From positions 62,001 to 126,000 of the forward strand of contig UBYA01000003.1 of assembly GCA_900469615.1 (NCBI GenBank): 64,000 nucleotides of DNA. Direction: 5' to 3'. Shown here in pieces: positions 28,328 to 37,276 of the stretch. A program made the translations under genes and the position numbers. Every line of letters starts with the position of its first letter. Position 1 is the first letter of the stretch. The notes under the pieces were generated by a model, which saw only the letters and a program-made list of their open reading frames with translations, was not told the DNA's origin and did not search any database. Source of the DNA: Hyphomicrobiales bacterium. Lineage in GTDB: Bacteria; Pseudomonadota; Alphaproteobacteria; Rhizobiales; Rhizobiaceae.

Positions 28328-30391
28328 ATGTCTTCCCCTACCGCCGTCAATCCCGCGCTCGTCGAATGGACCGGACATCAGGGCCTGCCGCGTTTCGATG
28401 CCGTGAAGGATACGGATTTTGCCGCGGCCTTCGATGCAGCGCTCGCCTCGCATGAGGCGGAGATCGATGCGATCGCCAATGACGGCGAGGCGCCGACCTT
28501 CGCCAATACGGTGATCGCGCTCGAAATCGCCGGCGACGAACTGTCGCGCATTTCCGCACTCTTCTGGAACAAGGCAGGCGCCCATACGAACGAGACGATC
28601 CAGGCACTGGAGCGCGAGATTGCGCCGAAGATGGCGCGGCATTATTCGAAGATCGGCACGAATGCGGCGCTCTTTGCCCGCCTCGACGCTCTGTGGGAGG
28701 GCCGCGACGCCCTTGGGCTGACGCTCGAAGAAGCCCGCGTGCTGGAACGGCACTGGAAGGGCTTCGTCAAGTCGGGCGCCAAGTTGGAGAAGGCCGAGCA
28801 GGAGCGCCTGTCGGCGATCAACGAAAAGCTTGCCGGACTTGGCGCGCAATTCGGACAGAACGTGCTGGCGGATGAGAAGAGCTGGGTGCTTCTACTGTCG
28901 GAGGAGGCCGATCTTGCCGGCCTGCCGGACTATCTGCGCGATGCGATGGCCGCAGCCGCGCGCGAGCGCGGGGAGGACGGCAAATATGCCGTCACGCTGT
29001 CGCGCTCGATCATCGAACCTTTCCTGACGTCGTCCGAGCGCCGGGACCTGCGCGAGCAGGCCTTCAACGCCTGGGTGGCGCGTGGCGCCAATGGCGGCAA
29101 GACCGACAACCGCGAGATCATCCGCGAAACACTGGCGCTGAGAGCGGAGAAGGCAAAGCTGCTCGGCTATGCCAATTTCGCCGAACTCAAACTCGACAAC
29201 ACCATGGCGAAGACGCCGGCCGCCGTGAACGATCTGCTCATGACCGTATGGGCGAAAGCTGCGGAACGCGCTGCGGAAGAAGAAAAGGACATTGCCGGGC
29301 TCATCGCCGAGGAAGGCCGCAATCACGAAGTGATGCCCTGGGACTGGCGGCACTATGCCGAGAAGATCCGGACGCGGAAGTTCGATTTCTCCGAAACGGA
29401 GCTGAAGCCCTATCTCCAGCTCGAAAAGATCATCGCCGCCTGCTTCGATGTCGCCGGCCGGCTGTTCGGCATCAAGGCCGTCGAGCAGAAGGGCATTCCC
29501 GCCTATCATCCCGACGTGCGCGTCTTCGAGATCCGCGACCGCTCCGACAAACTGGTCGCCCTGTTCCTGGGCGATTATTTCGCCCGCAGCTCGAAGCGCT
29601 CCGGAGCGTGGATGAGCTCGTTCCAGTCGCAGCATAAGTTGCCGCTGAAGAACGGCCATGTCGGTGAACTGCCGATCATCTACAATGTCTGCAACTTCGC
29701 CAAGCCGGCGGAAGGAAAGCCGGCGCTGCTGTCGCTCGACGATGCGCGCACGCTGTTCCACGAGTTTGGCCATGCGCTGCACGGCATGCTCTCGAACGTG
29801 ACCTATCCGTCCGTTTCGGGCACCGGCGTTTCCCGTGACTTCGTTGAACTGCCGTCGCAGCTTTACGAGCACTGGCTGACGGTGCCCGATATCCTCAAGG
29901 AATATGCCGTCCATTACGAGACCGGCGTGCCGATCCCGCATGCGCTGCTCGACAAGGTTCTGGCGGCCCGCACCTTCAATGCCGGGTTCAACACGGTCGA
30001 GTTCACATCGTCGGCCCTGGTCGACATGGCATTCCATACGCGCGGCGCGGTCGAGGACCCGATGGCGGTCCAGGCGGAAGTGCTGGCCGGGATCGGCATG
30101 CCGAAATCGATCGTCATGCGTCATGCAACGCCGCACTTCCAGCATGTGTTTGCCGGCGACGGCTATTCGGCGGGCTACTATTCCTACATGTGGTCGGAAG
30201 TGCTCGACGCCGACGCCTTTTCCGCCTTCGAGGAAACCGGCGATGCCTTCAATCCGGACATGGCGGCGAAACTCAAAGGCAACATCTACTCCGTCGGCGG
30301 TTCGATCGACCCCGAAGACGCCTACAAGGCCTTCCGCGGCAAGCTGCCGAGCCCGGAAGCCATGCTGAAGAAGAAGGGGTTGGCGGCCTGA
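28328..30391 (+). CDS. M3 family oligopeptidase (PrlC/Dcp-like)
   Basis: This is a cytoplasmic zinc metallopeptidase of the thimet oligopeptidase family that degrades short peptides. The 687-residue protein has the HEXXH zinc motif in FHEFGHALHGM (about residues 478-482), with a downstream Glu in the EYAVHYETG segment as a possible third ligand. The typical C-terminal block HVFAGDGYSAGYYSYMWSEV is near 607. Start at ATG 28328 is favoured because AAAGGA lies about 8 bases upstream; ATGs at 28304 and 28319 are alternatives. No signal peptide is present. Confidence 0.93.
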   Translation: MSSPTAVNPALVEWTGHQGLPRFDAVKDTDFAAAFDAALASHEAEIDAIANDGEAPTFANTVIALEIAGDELSRISALFWNKAGAHTNETIQALEREIAPKMARHYSKIGTNAALFARLDALWEGRDALGLTLEEARVLERHWKGFVKSGAKLEKAEQERLSAINEKLAGLGAQFGQNVLADEKSWVLLLSEEADLAGLPDYLRDAMAAAARERGEDGKYAVTLSRSIIEPFLTSSERRDLREQAFNAWVARGANGGKTDNREIIRETLALRAEKAKLLGYANFAELKLDNTMAKTPAAVNDLLMTVWAKAAERAAEEEKDIAGLIAEEGRNHEVMPWDWRHYAEKIRTRKFDFSETELKPYLQLEKIIAACFDVAGRLFGIKAVEQKGIPAYHPDVRVFEIRDRSDKLVALFLGDYFARSSKRSGAWMSSFQSQHKLPLKNGHVGELPIIYNVCNFAKPAEGKPALLSLDDARTLFHEFGHALHGMLSNVTYPSVSGTGVSRDFVELPSQLYEHWLTVPDILKEYAVHYETGVPIPHALLDKVLAARTFNAGFNTVEFTSSALVDMAFHTRGAVEDPMAVQAEVLAGIGMPKSIVMRHATPHFQHVFAGDGYSAGYYSYMWSEVLDADAFSAFEETGDAFNPDMAAKLKGNIYSVGGSIDPEDAYKAFRGKLPSPEAMLKKKGLAA

Positions 30392-30446
30392 TCTTCGCCT
30401 TCGGGTTCAAAATCCGGCCTGATGTCTGAACGCTCTTCCGCATGAC

Positions 30447-30487
30447 GGGAGGAGGCTTGTGAAAGAGCTTTCTTGCCTCCCCCCTTT
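30447..30487 (+). terminator. probable terminator of the M3 peptidase gene
   Basis: Arms GGGAGGAGGC (30447-30456) and GCCTCCCCCC (30475-30484) pair with one mismatch around an 18-base loop that contains a further GAAAG-ag-CTTTC stem. TTT follows. The T run is short, so termination efficiency is uncertain. Confidence 0.5.
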
Positions 30488-30575
30488 CGCATTCGCGAAA
30501 AAAAGGGTATGAGCGCGCCAAATGCAATTGGCGTGTTTACCAAACACTGCGCCCCAGCCTCAGAGATTAAGACAT

Positions 30576-32393
30576 ATGGCACTTCGCAACATCGCGATCA
30601 TCGCGCACGTTGACCATGGGAAAACCACCCTCGTCGACGAGCTCCTGAAGCAGTCCGGCTCCTTCCGCGAGAACCAGCGCGTTGCAGAACGCGTCATGGA
30701 TTCCAACGATCTCGAAAAGGAGCGCGGGATCACCATTCTTGCCAAGGCGACCTCCGTCGTCTGGAAGGATACCCGCATCAACATCGTCGACACCCCCGGC
30801 CACGCCGACTTCGGCGGTGAAGTCGAGCGCATCCTGTCGATGGTGGATGGCGCGATCGTTCTCGTCGACGCCGCCGAAGGCCCGATGCCGCAGACGAAGT
30901 TCGTCGTCGGCAAGGCGCTGAAGGTCGGTCTTCGCCCGATCGTGGCGATCAACAAGATCGACCGTCCGGACGCCCGCCACGAAGAAGTCATCAACGAAGT
31001 GTTCGACCTCTTCGCCAATCTCGACGCCACCGACGAGCAGCTCGACTTCCCGATCCTCTACGGTTCCGGCCGTAACGGCTGGATGAACTATTCGCCCGAA
31101 GGTCCGAAGGACGAAGGTCTTGGCCCGCTTCTCGATCTCGTCGTCAAGCACGTTCCCGAGCCGACCGTCGGCGAAGGCCCGTTCCGCATGATCGGCACGA
31201 TCCTGGAAGCCAACCCCTTCCTCGGCCGCATCATCACCGGCCGCATCCATTCCGGTTCGATCAAGCCGAACCAGGCCGTCAAGGTTCTGGGTGCCGATGG
31301 CAACCTCATCGAAACCGGCCGCATCTCCAAGATCCTCGCCTTCCGCGGCATCGAGCGTCAGCCGATCGAAGAAGCGCAGGCAGGCGACATCGTCGCCATC
31401 GCCGGCCTGTCCAAGGGCACCGTCGCCGATACCTTCTGCGATCCGCAGGTCAGCGAGCCACTGATCGCGCAGCCGATCGACCCTCCCACAGTCACCATGT
31501 CCTTCATCGTCAACGACAGCCCCTATGCGGGCACCGAAGGCGACAAGGTCACTTCGCGCGTCATCCGCGACCGCCTGTTCAAGGAAGCCGAAGGCAATGT
31601 CGCGCTGAAGATCGAGGAAGCCGAGGGCAAGGATTCGTTCTATGTCTCCGGCCGTGGCGAATTGCAGCTCGCCGTTCTCATCGAAACCATGCGCCGCGAA
31701 GGTTTCGAGCTTGCCGTGTCGCGTCCGCGCGTCGTCATGCACAAGGACGAGAGCGGCCAGCTGCTCGAGCCGATCGAAGAAGTCGTCATCGACGTCGATG
31801 AAGAGCATTCCGGCATCGTCGTGCAGAAGATGTCCGAGCGTAAGGCAGAAATGGTCGAGCTGCGTCCTTCGGGCGGCAACCGCGTTCGTCTGGTCTTCTG
31901 GGCACCGACGCGCGGCCTCATCGGCTATCAGTCGGAACTCTTGACCGACACGCGCGGCACGGCCGTGATGAACCGTCTGTTCCATGACTACCAGCCGTAC
32001 AAGGGCGAAATCGGCGGCCGCGTAAACGGCGTTCTGCTTGCCAACGAAGCCGGCGAAGCCGTGGCCTACGCGCTGTTCAACCTGGAAGATCGCGGCCCGA
32101 TGATCATCGACGCCGGCGAGAAGGTCTATGCCGGCATGATCATCGGCATCCACTCGCGCGACAACGACCTCGAAGTCAACGTGCTGAAGGGCAAGAAGCT
32201 CACCAACATCCGCGCCGCCGGCAAGGATGAAGCCGTGAAGCTGACCCCGCCGATCCGCATGACGCTCGACCGCGCGCTCTCCTGGATCCAGGACGATGAG
32301 CTGGTGGAAGTGACCCCGAAGTCGATCCGCCTCCGTAAGATGTATCTCGATCCGAACGAGCGCAAGCGTTACGAGAAGGCCCGTCTGGCCTGA
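30576..32393 (+). CDS. typA: translational GTPase TypA/BipA
   Basis: TypA (BipA) is an EF-G-like GTPase that acts in ribosome assembly and stress or cold adaptation. The 605-residue protein has G1 (HVDHGKTT near residue 14), G2/G3 ([15 protein letters not shown] near 72), G4 (NKID near 126), then EF-G-like domains and the TypA-specific C-terminus ([17 protein letters not shown] near 573). ATG 30576 gives the exact family N-terminus. It is probably monocistronic, with its own terminator. Confidence 0.97.
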   Translation: MALRNIAIIAHVDHGKTTLVDELLKQSGSFRENQRVAERVMDSNDLEKERGITILAKATSVVWKDTRINIVDTPGHADFGGEVERILSMVDGAIVLVDAAEGPMPQTKFVVGKALKVGLRPIVAINKIDRPDARHEEVINEVFDLFANLDATDEQLDFPILYGSGRNGWMNYSPEGPKDEGLGPLLDLVVKHVPEPTVGEGPFRMIGTILEANPFLGRIITGRIHSGSIKPNQAVKVLGADGNLIETGRISKILAFRGIERQPIEEAQAGDIVAIAGLSKGTVADTFCDPQVSEPLIAQPIDPPTVTMSFIVNDSPYAGTEGDKVTSRVIRDRLFKEAEGNVALKIEEAEGKDSFYVSGRGELQLAVLIETMRREGFELAVSRPRVVMHKDESGQLLEPIEEVVIDVDEEHSGIVVQKMSERKAEMVELRPSGGNRVRLVFWAPTRGLIGYQSELLTDTRGTAVMNRLFHDYQPYKGEIGGRVNGVLLANEAGEAVAYALFNLEDRGPMIIDAGEKVYAGMIIGIHSRDNDLEVNVLKGKKLTNIRAAGKDEAVKLTPPIRMTLDRALSWIQDDELVEVTPKSIRLRKMYLDPNERKRYEKARLA

Positions 32394-32419
32394 TCACCCT
32401 AGCTGATCGAACCATTCGA

Positions 32420-32445
32420 CCCCGGCCATCGCGCCGGGGTTTTTA
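32420..32445 (+). terminator. rho-independent terminator of typA
   Basis: A 7-bp stem (CCCCGGC at 32420-32426, GCCGGGG at 32433-32439) with a 6-base loop is followed by TTTTTATTTG, 27 bases after the typA stop. Confidence 0.9.
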
Positions 32446-32481
32446 TTTGTTTGTTCGGTTTTTGAGCCCTTGTCCTAAAGG

Positions 32482-32496
32482 TTAAAAAGTCGTTAA
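32482..32496 (+). promoter_or_regulatory. candidate CtrA box upstream of a GNAT gene
   Basis: TTAA (32482-32485), seven bases, TTAA (32493-32496) matches the TTAA-N7-TTAA consensus of the alphaproteobacterial cell-cycle regulator CtrA. A third TTAA follows at 32503-32506 (spacing 6). The box is about 98 bases before the start of the acetyltransferase gene at 32594. The local AT-richness makes a chance match possible. Confidence 0.4.
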
Positions 32497-32593
32497 TTTT
32501 TGTTAATGATCCACGGATAAAGCCTGTGGGCAAGTTCGCCATCTTTATGAATAAGGATGGTTAATTCGCGTTGGCGAGACCAGAGTAGACGTT

Positions 32594-33100
32594 ATGAAGA
32601 CGTTGTCGATTGATGTTCGGCGGGCAGAACCCCATGATGCCCGAGCCATTTCCGAGGTGCACCGCCAATCGTGGCAGTACACCTATGCCGGCATCATTCC
32701 GCATCGCGCTCTCGGCCAGATGATCGAGCGCCGCGGCGAGGCCTGGTGGCGCAAGGCGACCAGCGGCCCGGCGACGCTGCTGGTTCTCGACGTTGCGAGC
32801 GAGGTTGCAGGCTACGCCACGCTCGGGCTCAACCGCGCCCGCGCGCTGCCGCAGGAAGGCGAAATCTACGAGCTTTACCTGCGTCCGCAATATCAGGGCC
32901 TCGGCCTTGGACGCATGCTGTTCGGCGAGGCGCGGCGGCTGTTGAAGTCCCTCGGCTGCAAGGGGCTGGTGGTCTGGTGCCTGGAAGAAAACGAAAACGC
33001 CTACCGCTTCTATCGCGGGCAGGGCGGCGCGGATTTCTGCGAGGGCATCGAAACCTTCGATCACAAGCAGCTCAGGAAGATCGGTTTCGTCTGGTCCTGA
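32594..33100 (+). CDS. GNAT family N-acetyltransferase
   Basis: The 168-residue acetyltransferase has the acetyl-CoA-binding motif as QYQGLGLGR (about residues 98-106), preceded by the YELYLRP strand near 91, and the C-terminal NENAYRFYRGQGG near 131. Similar proteins include ribosomal-protein and small-amine acetyltransferases; the substrate cannot be deduced. It is isolated between typA and ppa, with a candidate CtrA box upstream. Confidence 0.85.
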   Translation: MKTLSIDVRRAEPHDARAISEVHRQSWQYTYAGIIPHRALGQMIERRGEAWWRKATSGPATLLVLDVASEVAGYATLGLNRARALPQEGEIYELYLRPQYQGLGLGRMLFGEARRLLKSLGCKGLVVWCLEENENAYRFYRGQGGADFCEGIETFDHKQLRKIGFVWS

Positions 33101-33177
33101 GCGGCACCTGAAGCGCCGCGCGTCACATATGACGCGCAAAAGGTTTCTATAGCGCTTTCAATCTGTCGCATTGTTTT

Positions 33178-33207
33178 ATTCCGTAAATCGAATCCGATTT
33201 AAGGAAT
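33178..33207. repeat. 30-bp palindrome upstream of ppa
   Basis: Arms ATTCCGTAAATCG (33178-33190) and CGATTTAAGGAAT (33195-33207) pair with one mismatch around AATC. It may belong to the RIME-type palindromes of rhizobia or be an operator. The ppa start is 97 bases downstream. Confidence 0.6.
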
Positions 33208-33304
33208 TATGCAGTAAATCCGCCTCTTTCCCGATGCGTTGTTGCGTTGCGGCATGAATCCTATTATTTGGCTGGCGGCAACAATCCTTATTTAGGGGAC
33301 AAGC

Positions 33305-33835
33305 ATGCGTATCGACGCGATTTCCATTGGCAAGAACCCGCCCGAAGATATCAACGTCATCGTTGAGGTGCCGGTCGGCGGTCATCCGATCAAGTATGAA
33401 ATGGACAAGGAAGCCGGCACGCTGGTCGTCGACCGTTTCCTCTACACGCCGATGACCTATCCGGGCAATTACGGCTTCGTCCCGCACACGCTCTCCGACG
33501 ACGGCGACCCGATCGACGTTCTGATCGCCAACACCCGCCCGCTGGTTCCGGGCTGCGTCATCAACGTCCGCCCGATCGGCGTGCTGATGATGGAAGACAA
33601 TTCCGGCAAGGACGAGAAGATCATCGCCGTTCCGGCGCCGAAACTGACGATGCGCTATGACAAGGTCAAGGAATATACCGACCTGCCCGAGATCACGCTG
33701 AAGCAGATCGAGCACTTCTTCGAGCACTACAAGGATCTGGAGCCCGGCAAGTGGGTCAAGATCTTCGGCTGGAAGGGTTCGAAGGAAGCCGGCCAGCTCA
33801 TTCTCGAAGCTATCGAGCGCGCAAAGAAGGCCTGA
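33305..33835 (+). CDS. ppa: inorganic pyrophosphatase
   Basis: This family I soluble pyrophosphatase hydrolyses PPi with Mg2+ and pulls forward biosynthetic reactions. The 176-residue protein has the family signature DGDPIDVL (about residues 66-73) with its three Asp, plus the metal and substrate residues in KYEMDKE near 30 and YPGNYGFVP near 52. The stop is directly adjacent to the stop of the convergent DUF167 gene; an AAGGCC...GGCCTT mini-hairpin spans both stops. Confidence 0.97.
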   Translation: MRIDAISIGKNPPEDINVIVEVPVGGHPIKYEMDKEAGTLVVDRFLYTPMTYPGNYGFVPHTLSDDGDPIDVLIANTRPLVPGCVINVRPIGVLMMEDNSGKDEKIIAVPAPKLTMRYDKVKEYTDLPEITLKQIEHFFEHYKDLEPGKWVKIFGWKGSKEAGQLILEAIERAKKA

Positions 33836-34153
33836 TCAACGGCCTTCGGTTATGGCGCAGAGCCTTACGATCAAATCCTCCGGTTCGCCCTCGATCCGGA
33901 GGATTTTTTTACGCGCGGTGTCGCCGCTGAGCAGGCTGAGAGAGGATTTGGGAAGCCCGAGGCTCTTGGCGAGCAATGCGAGCAGCGCCTTGTTGGCCTT
34001 GCCCTTTTCCGGCGCGACCGAGACGCGCGCCTTCAGATAGGCTTCGCCGTCGCTGCCGGTTTCCAGTCCGTCGATCGCGTCACGCCCGCCATTGGGCGTA
34101 AGACGCACCGAAAGCCGGAGATGATCCGGAAAAGCCTGCCAGGGCGTGTTCAC
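33836..34153 (-). CDS. DUF167 (YggU) family protein
   Basis: A small conserved protein of the DUF167/YggU family, structurally known but functionally obscure. With GTG 34153 it has 105 residues and its start overlaps the YggT-type stop as GTGA, the usual arrangement of this pair; ATG 34183 would add 10 residues inside the upstream gene. The conserved core [18 protein letters not shown] (about residues 12-29), [17 protein letters not shown] near 43 and [10 protein letters not shown] near 76 are visible. Confidence 0.88.
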   Translation of the reverse strand: MNTPWQAFPDHLRLSVRLTPNGGRDAIDGLETGSDGEAYLKARVSVAPEKGKANKALLALLAKSLGLPKSSLSLLSGDTARKKILRIEGEPEDLIVRLCAITEGR

Positions 34154-34443
34154 CGCAGGAACATGGGGACGATCGAATTCCACATCAGCGAGCGGATGAA
34201 GAAGATGATCAGCAGCAGGATGACCGGCGAGATGTCGATACCGCCGAGATCGGGCAGGATGCGGCGGATCGGGCGCAGCACCGGCTCGGTGACCGCATAC
34301 AGGAAATTGCCGACGGAATTGACGAACTGGTTGCTCGAGTTGATGACGTTGAACGCATAGAGCCAGGAAAAGATGGCGCTGGCGATCAGTATCCAGGTAT
34401 AAAGATTCAAAGCCAGATCAATGGTTTGAAATAAGGCGAGCAT
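34150..34443 (-). CDS. YggT family membrane protein
   Basis: The 97-residue protein has the two hydrophobic segments of the YggT family (about residues 6-32 and 70-94) with the conserved Pro-rich loop ([23 protein letters not shown]). YggT proteins are linked to cell envelope, osmotic resistance or division, with details unknown. ATG 34443 follows GGAG at 6 bases; an in-frame ATG four codons earlier is possible. It is coupled to the DUF167 gene. Confidence 0.9.
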   Translation of the reverse strand: MLALFQTIDLALNLYTWILIASAIFSWLYAFNVINSSNQFVNSVGNFLYAVTEPVLRPIRRILPDLGGIDISPVILLLIIFFIRSLMWNSIVPMFLR

Positions 34444-34585
34444 GTCCGTCTCCATTTCGCGGTTGACAGACATGTAGACTTTGGCGACTAAACGGGCAAG
34501 TCCCATGCTCCGAAGCATGTTGAATCATGTTTAAAAGGCTGGCGCCCGTGTTTGCGCCGGCTGCCCTGCCGGAAAGTCTCGTCCC

Positions 34586-35842
34586 ATGTCGTTCGCTGCC
34601 AGCGGAGACCGGTTTGCCGCCTTCAGGCACATTGCCTATGCCTATTTCTTCTTTGCGCGGTTCCTGACGGCGTTCGCCACCCAGATCGTCAGCGTGTCGG
34701 TCGGCTGGCAGATGTACGACCACACCGGAAATCCCGTTTATCTCGGCCTCATCGGTCTCGTGCAGTTCCTGCCTTCCCTGCTGCTGATACTGGTCACCGG
34801 GACGGTGGCCGACCGCTACAACAGGCGCAGGGTCGCCGCGATCTGCGTTTTCGTCGGCATGCTCTGTACGGCGGCGCTGCTCTTCCTGACCGTCACCGGC
34901 AGTTTTGCGCCCTTGCCGGTCTTCATGATCCTGGCCGTTTTCGGCGTCGAGCGCGCCTTCATGACGCCGGCAATGCAGTCGCTCGCCCCCAATCTCATCC
35001 CGCCGCAGGACCTGTCGAACGCCGTGACGTGGAATTCCATGTCATGGGATGCGGCAGCCATTCTCGGGCCTGTGGCGGGCGGCTTGCTCTATGGCGTCAG
35101 CGCCGGCGCGTCCTACACGGTCGCCGTGGTGTTTTTGGCTGCCGGCTCGATCCTGACCTTCCTCATTCCCAAGCCGCAGCAGCGTGCGGCCCACCAATCG
35201 AAAAGCATGAACGAAATCCTCGCGGGCTTCCGGTTTATCTGGTCGGAAAAAGTGGTGCTCGGCGCAGTCTCTCTCGATCTCTTCGCCGTGCTGCTCGGCG
35301 GCGCGGTGGCGCTGATGCCGGTCTATGCGCGCGATATCCTGACGCTTGGCCCCTGGGGGCTCGGCCTGCTGCGCGCGGCACCGAGCTTTGGCGCGATCGC
35401 CATGGGCCTGTTTCTGGCGACCTATCCCATCCGGCACCGGGCCGGCTTCTATATGTTCGTCGGCGTGGCGATGTTCGGCCTGGGAACGCTGGTCTTCGGC
35501 ATCTCGCATACGCCGTGGCTGTCGATCGCCGCTCTCGCCCTCATGGGGGCATCGGACCTGATTTCCGTCTATGTGCGCGAAACGCTGATTACGCTCTGGA
35601 CTCCCGATCACGTCCGCGGCCGCGTCAATGCGGTCAACATGGTCTTCGTCGGCGCTTCGAACGAGCTCGGCGAATTTCGTGCCGGCACCATGGCGCATTA
35701 TTTCGGCGCGATCCCCGCCGTCGTCATCGGCGGGCTCGGCACGCTTGCGGTTGCTGCCCTCTGGGCCGCGGGCTTCCCGCAGCTGCGCCGGATCGACAGT
35801 TTGAACGCACCGGATCGCGAAGGCGAGCCGCAGCCGGCTTAG
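34586..35842 (+). CDS. MFS transporter (EntS-like exporter)
   Basis: The 418-residue major facilitator protein has 12 predicted helices. The motif-A loop between helices 2 and 3 is GTVADRYNRRR near residue 72. The sequence resembles the MFS_3/EntS branch, whose best-known member exports enterobactin; no siderophore gene is nearby, so the substrate is open. The TAG stop (35840-35842) is the first part of a palindromic repeat that begins TAGAGC. Confidence 0.85.
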   Translation: MSFAASGDRFAAFRHIAYAYFFFARFLTAFATQIVSVSVGWQMYDHTGNPVYLGLIGLVQFLPSLLLILVTGTVADRYNRRRVAAICVFVGMLCTAALLFLTVTGSFAPLPVFMILAVFGVERAFMTPAMQSLAPNLIPPQDLSNAVTWNSMSWDAAAILGPVAGGLLYGVSAGASYTVAVVFLAAGSILTFLIPKPQQRAAHQSKSMNEILAGFRFIWSEKVVLGAVSLDLFAVLLGGAVALMPVYARDILTLGPWGLGLLRAAPSFGAIAMGLFLATYPIRHRAGFYMFVGVAMFGLGTLVFGISHTPWLSIAALALMGASDLISVYVRETLITLWTPDHVRGRVNAVNMVFVGASNELGEFRAGTMAHYFGAIPAVVIGGLGTLAVAALWAAGFPQLRRIDSLNAPDREGEPQPA

Positions 35843-35886
35843 AGCGTTTCCAGCTGACGTGCGCAGCGGATTTCCGTCCGGAATAC
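35840..35886 (-). repeat. partial RIME-like repeat overlapping the MFS stop codon
   Basis: Read on the - strand, ATTCCGGACGGAAATCCGCTGCGCAC at 35859-35884 resembles the second hairpin of the elements at 7693-7796 and 37209-37276. The TAGAGCG end at 35840-35846 supplies the MFS stop. The copy looks shortened. Confidence 0.6.
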
Positions 35887-35960
35887 ACAAGGCCAAGATA
35901 GCATGCGGGGCCGTGGAAAAAGGTGATTCGGGCGAATCTTCGAGGCGACATGCCTCGGCT

Positions 35961-36689
35961 TCAGGCGGCCATTGCCTGTTTGCCTTCGAAGACGAGATCG
36001 AGAAATTCCGATAGCCAGGTCTTGAGGGCGGCGTCGAAGATCATCCGGCCTTCCAGATGTTCGCGGCCTTGCTGGGCGTTCGGCATGCAGAAGCGATGTT
36101 CGCCGTGCACGACCCAGCGCTGCATCATGGCTCGGGTGAGCTCGGCATGGAATTGCAGCCCCCAGGCATTGGCGCCATAGCGATAGGCCTGGTTGGGATA
36201 GGTCTCGGCTGTGGCCAGCAGATCGGCACCATGCGGCAGTTCGAAGCCTTCGCGGTGGAAGTGATACACCATCTGCGGCCAGCGCATCAGCAGCCGGCCC
36301 TTTTCCGTCGGCTGCAGGGCATACCAGCCGATTTCGGTCTTGCCGTCGTCGCGCGGCCTTACCTTGGCGCCGAGATGGCGGGCGAGCAGTTGCGCCCCGA
36401 GGCAGATGCCGAGATAGGGCCGGTTTTCCTTGAGCGGCACTTTCAGCCAGTCGGTCTCCGCCCGAATGAATTCTTCCGGGTCGTTGGCGCTCATGGGGCC
36501 GCCGAAAACCACGGCGCCGGCATGCGCCTCGAGCGTCGAAGGCAGGCGATCGCCGAGCACCGGCCGGCGGATATCGAGATCGAAGCCCTTTTCCAGCAGC
36601 ATCTGGCCGACGCGGCCGGGGCTGGAGCGCTCCTGATGCAGGACAATCAATATCGGGCGGCCGGCGCTCCTCGGCGCTTCAATCATCAT
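35961..36689 (-). CDS. class I glutamine amidotransferase-like protein
   Basis: The 242-residue protein has the class I GATase triad: nucleophile Cys in GICLGAQ (about residue 96) and His in GLQFHAE (about 180), followed by Glu. Stand-alone members of this group (GMP-synthase-like) act on glutamine or gamma-glutamyl substrates; the reaction here is unknown. ATG 36689 lies inside the last codons of the TerB-like gene (about 11-base overlap), so the two are co-translated. An extra ATG one codon later is equivalent. Confidence 0.88.
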   Translation of the reverse strand: MMIEAPRSAGRPILIVLHQERSSPGRVGQMLLEKGFDLDIRRPVLGDRLPSTLEAHAGAVVFGGPMSANDPEEFIRAETDWLKVPLKENRPYLGICLGAQLLARHLGAKVRPRDDGKTEIGWYALQPTEKGRLLMRWPQMVYHFHREGFELPHGADLLATAETYPNQAYRYGANAWGLQFHAELTRAMMQRWVVHGEHRFCMPNAQQGREHLEGRMIFDAALKTWLSEFLDLVFEGKQAMAA

Positions 36690-37164
36690 TGCCTGTCTCC
36701 ACCCTCGAACCGGGCGCGCGTGCGGCTGCTTCCTGGCGCTTCATGATGCGCTCGCGGTCGGAAATGCCCATGAGGTCGGCGATGCGCCAGATCGCGTGGT
36801 CTTCCATTTCGCTGCGTTCGCCATCCGCATAGACGATATCCCATAGGATGCCGAGCAGTTCGAGCCGCTGCGCGCTGTCCAGGTGGCGTTTCAGATCCGA
36901 CGTGAAACGGTAGTAATCGACGGCCTCGCTCTCAGCTTCCTCGCCGGCGGCGATCAGCGCGTCGAGCCGGCGGCCGTCAAGACCATATTGGTCCTTCAGC
37001 AGCTTGCGCAGCCTCTTCTTCTCGCTGTTCTCGATCTTGCCGTCCGCTTCCATGACCTGGATACAGAGCGCCGCGACGGCGACGCGCGGGTCGTCGGGTG
37101 CGAAACCGGATTTGGGGTGGTCCTGGGTCAGGTTGTGAAGAAATTCCTGAAAACGTTCGAACAT
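36679..37164 (-). CDS. TerB family (tellurite resistance TerB-like) protein
   Basis: The 161-residue cytoplasmic protein has a TerB-like helical domain with two acidic repeats: MEADGKIENSEKKRL near residue 38 and VYADGERSEMEDH near 111. These D/E-rich motifs resemble metal-binding loops of TerB and the DjlA N-terminus. No other ter genes are present, so tellurite resistance should not be assumed. It follows hemY after 112 bases that hold a repeat. Confidence 0.85.
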   Translation of the reverse strand: MFERFQEFLHNLTQDHPKSGFAPDDPRVAVAALCIQVMEADGKIENSEKKRLRKLLKDQYGLDGRRLDALIAAGEEAESEAVDYYRFTSDLKRHLDSAQRLELLGILWDIVYADGERSEMEDHAIWRIADLMGISDRERIMKRQEAAARAPGSRVETGNDD

Positions 37165-37208
37165 CCGTATCCATTCTCAAAGCAAGCAGAGCAGGTTCTT
37201 GGGGCACC

Positions 37209-37276
37209 ATGCTCTATCTTTTCGTCATCACGCAATTCCGGACGCAAAACCGCTGCGCACCTTTGCCGGAGTTGCC
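37209..37276 (+). repeat. RIME-like palindromic repeat between hemY and the terB-like gene
   Basis: Sequence GCTCTATCTTTTCGTCATCA followed by an imperfect hairpin (GCAATTCCGG...CCGGAGTTGC) closely parallels 7728-7793, in the same orientation. It ends immediately at the hemY stop codon (37277-37279). Confidence 0.7.

Noticed and set aside
33827-33846. AAGGCC...GGCCTT hairpin across the ppa and DUF167 stop codons as a terminator
   Set aside because: Only a 6-bp stem with no T run on either strand; too weak to call.
36679-37164. TerB-like gene as part of a tellurite-resistance or phage-defence ter cluster
   Set aside because: No terC, terD, terE or associated genes are present; the neighbours are hemY and an amidotransferase.
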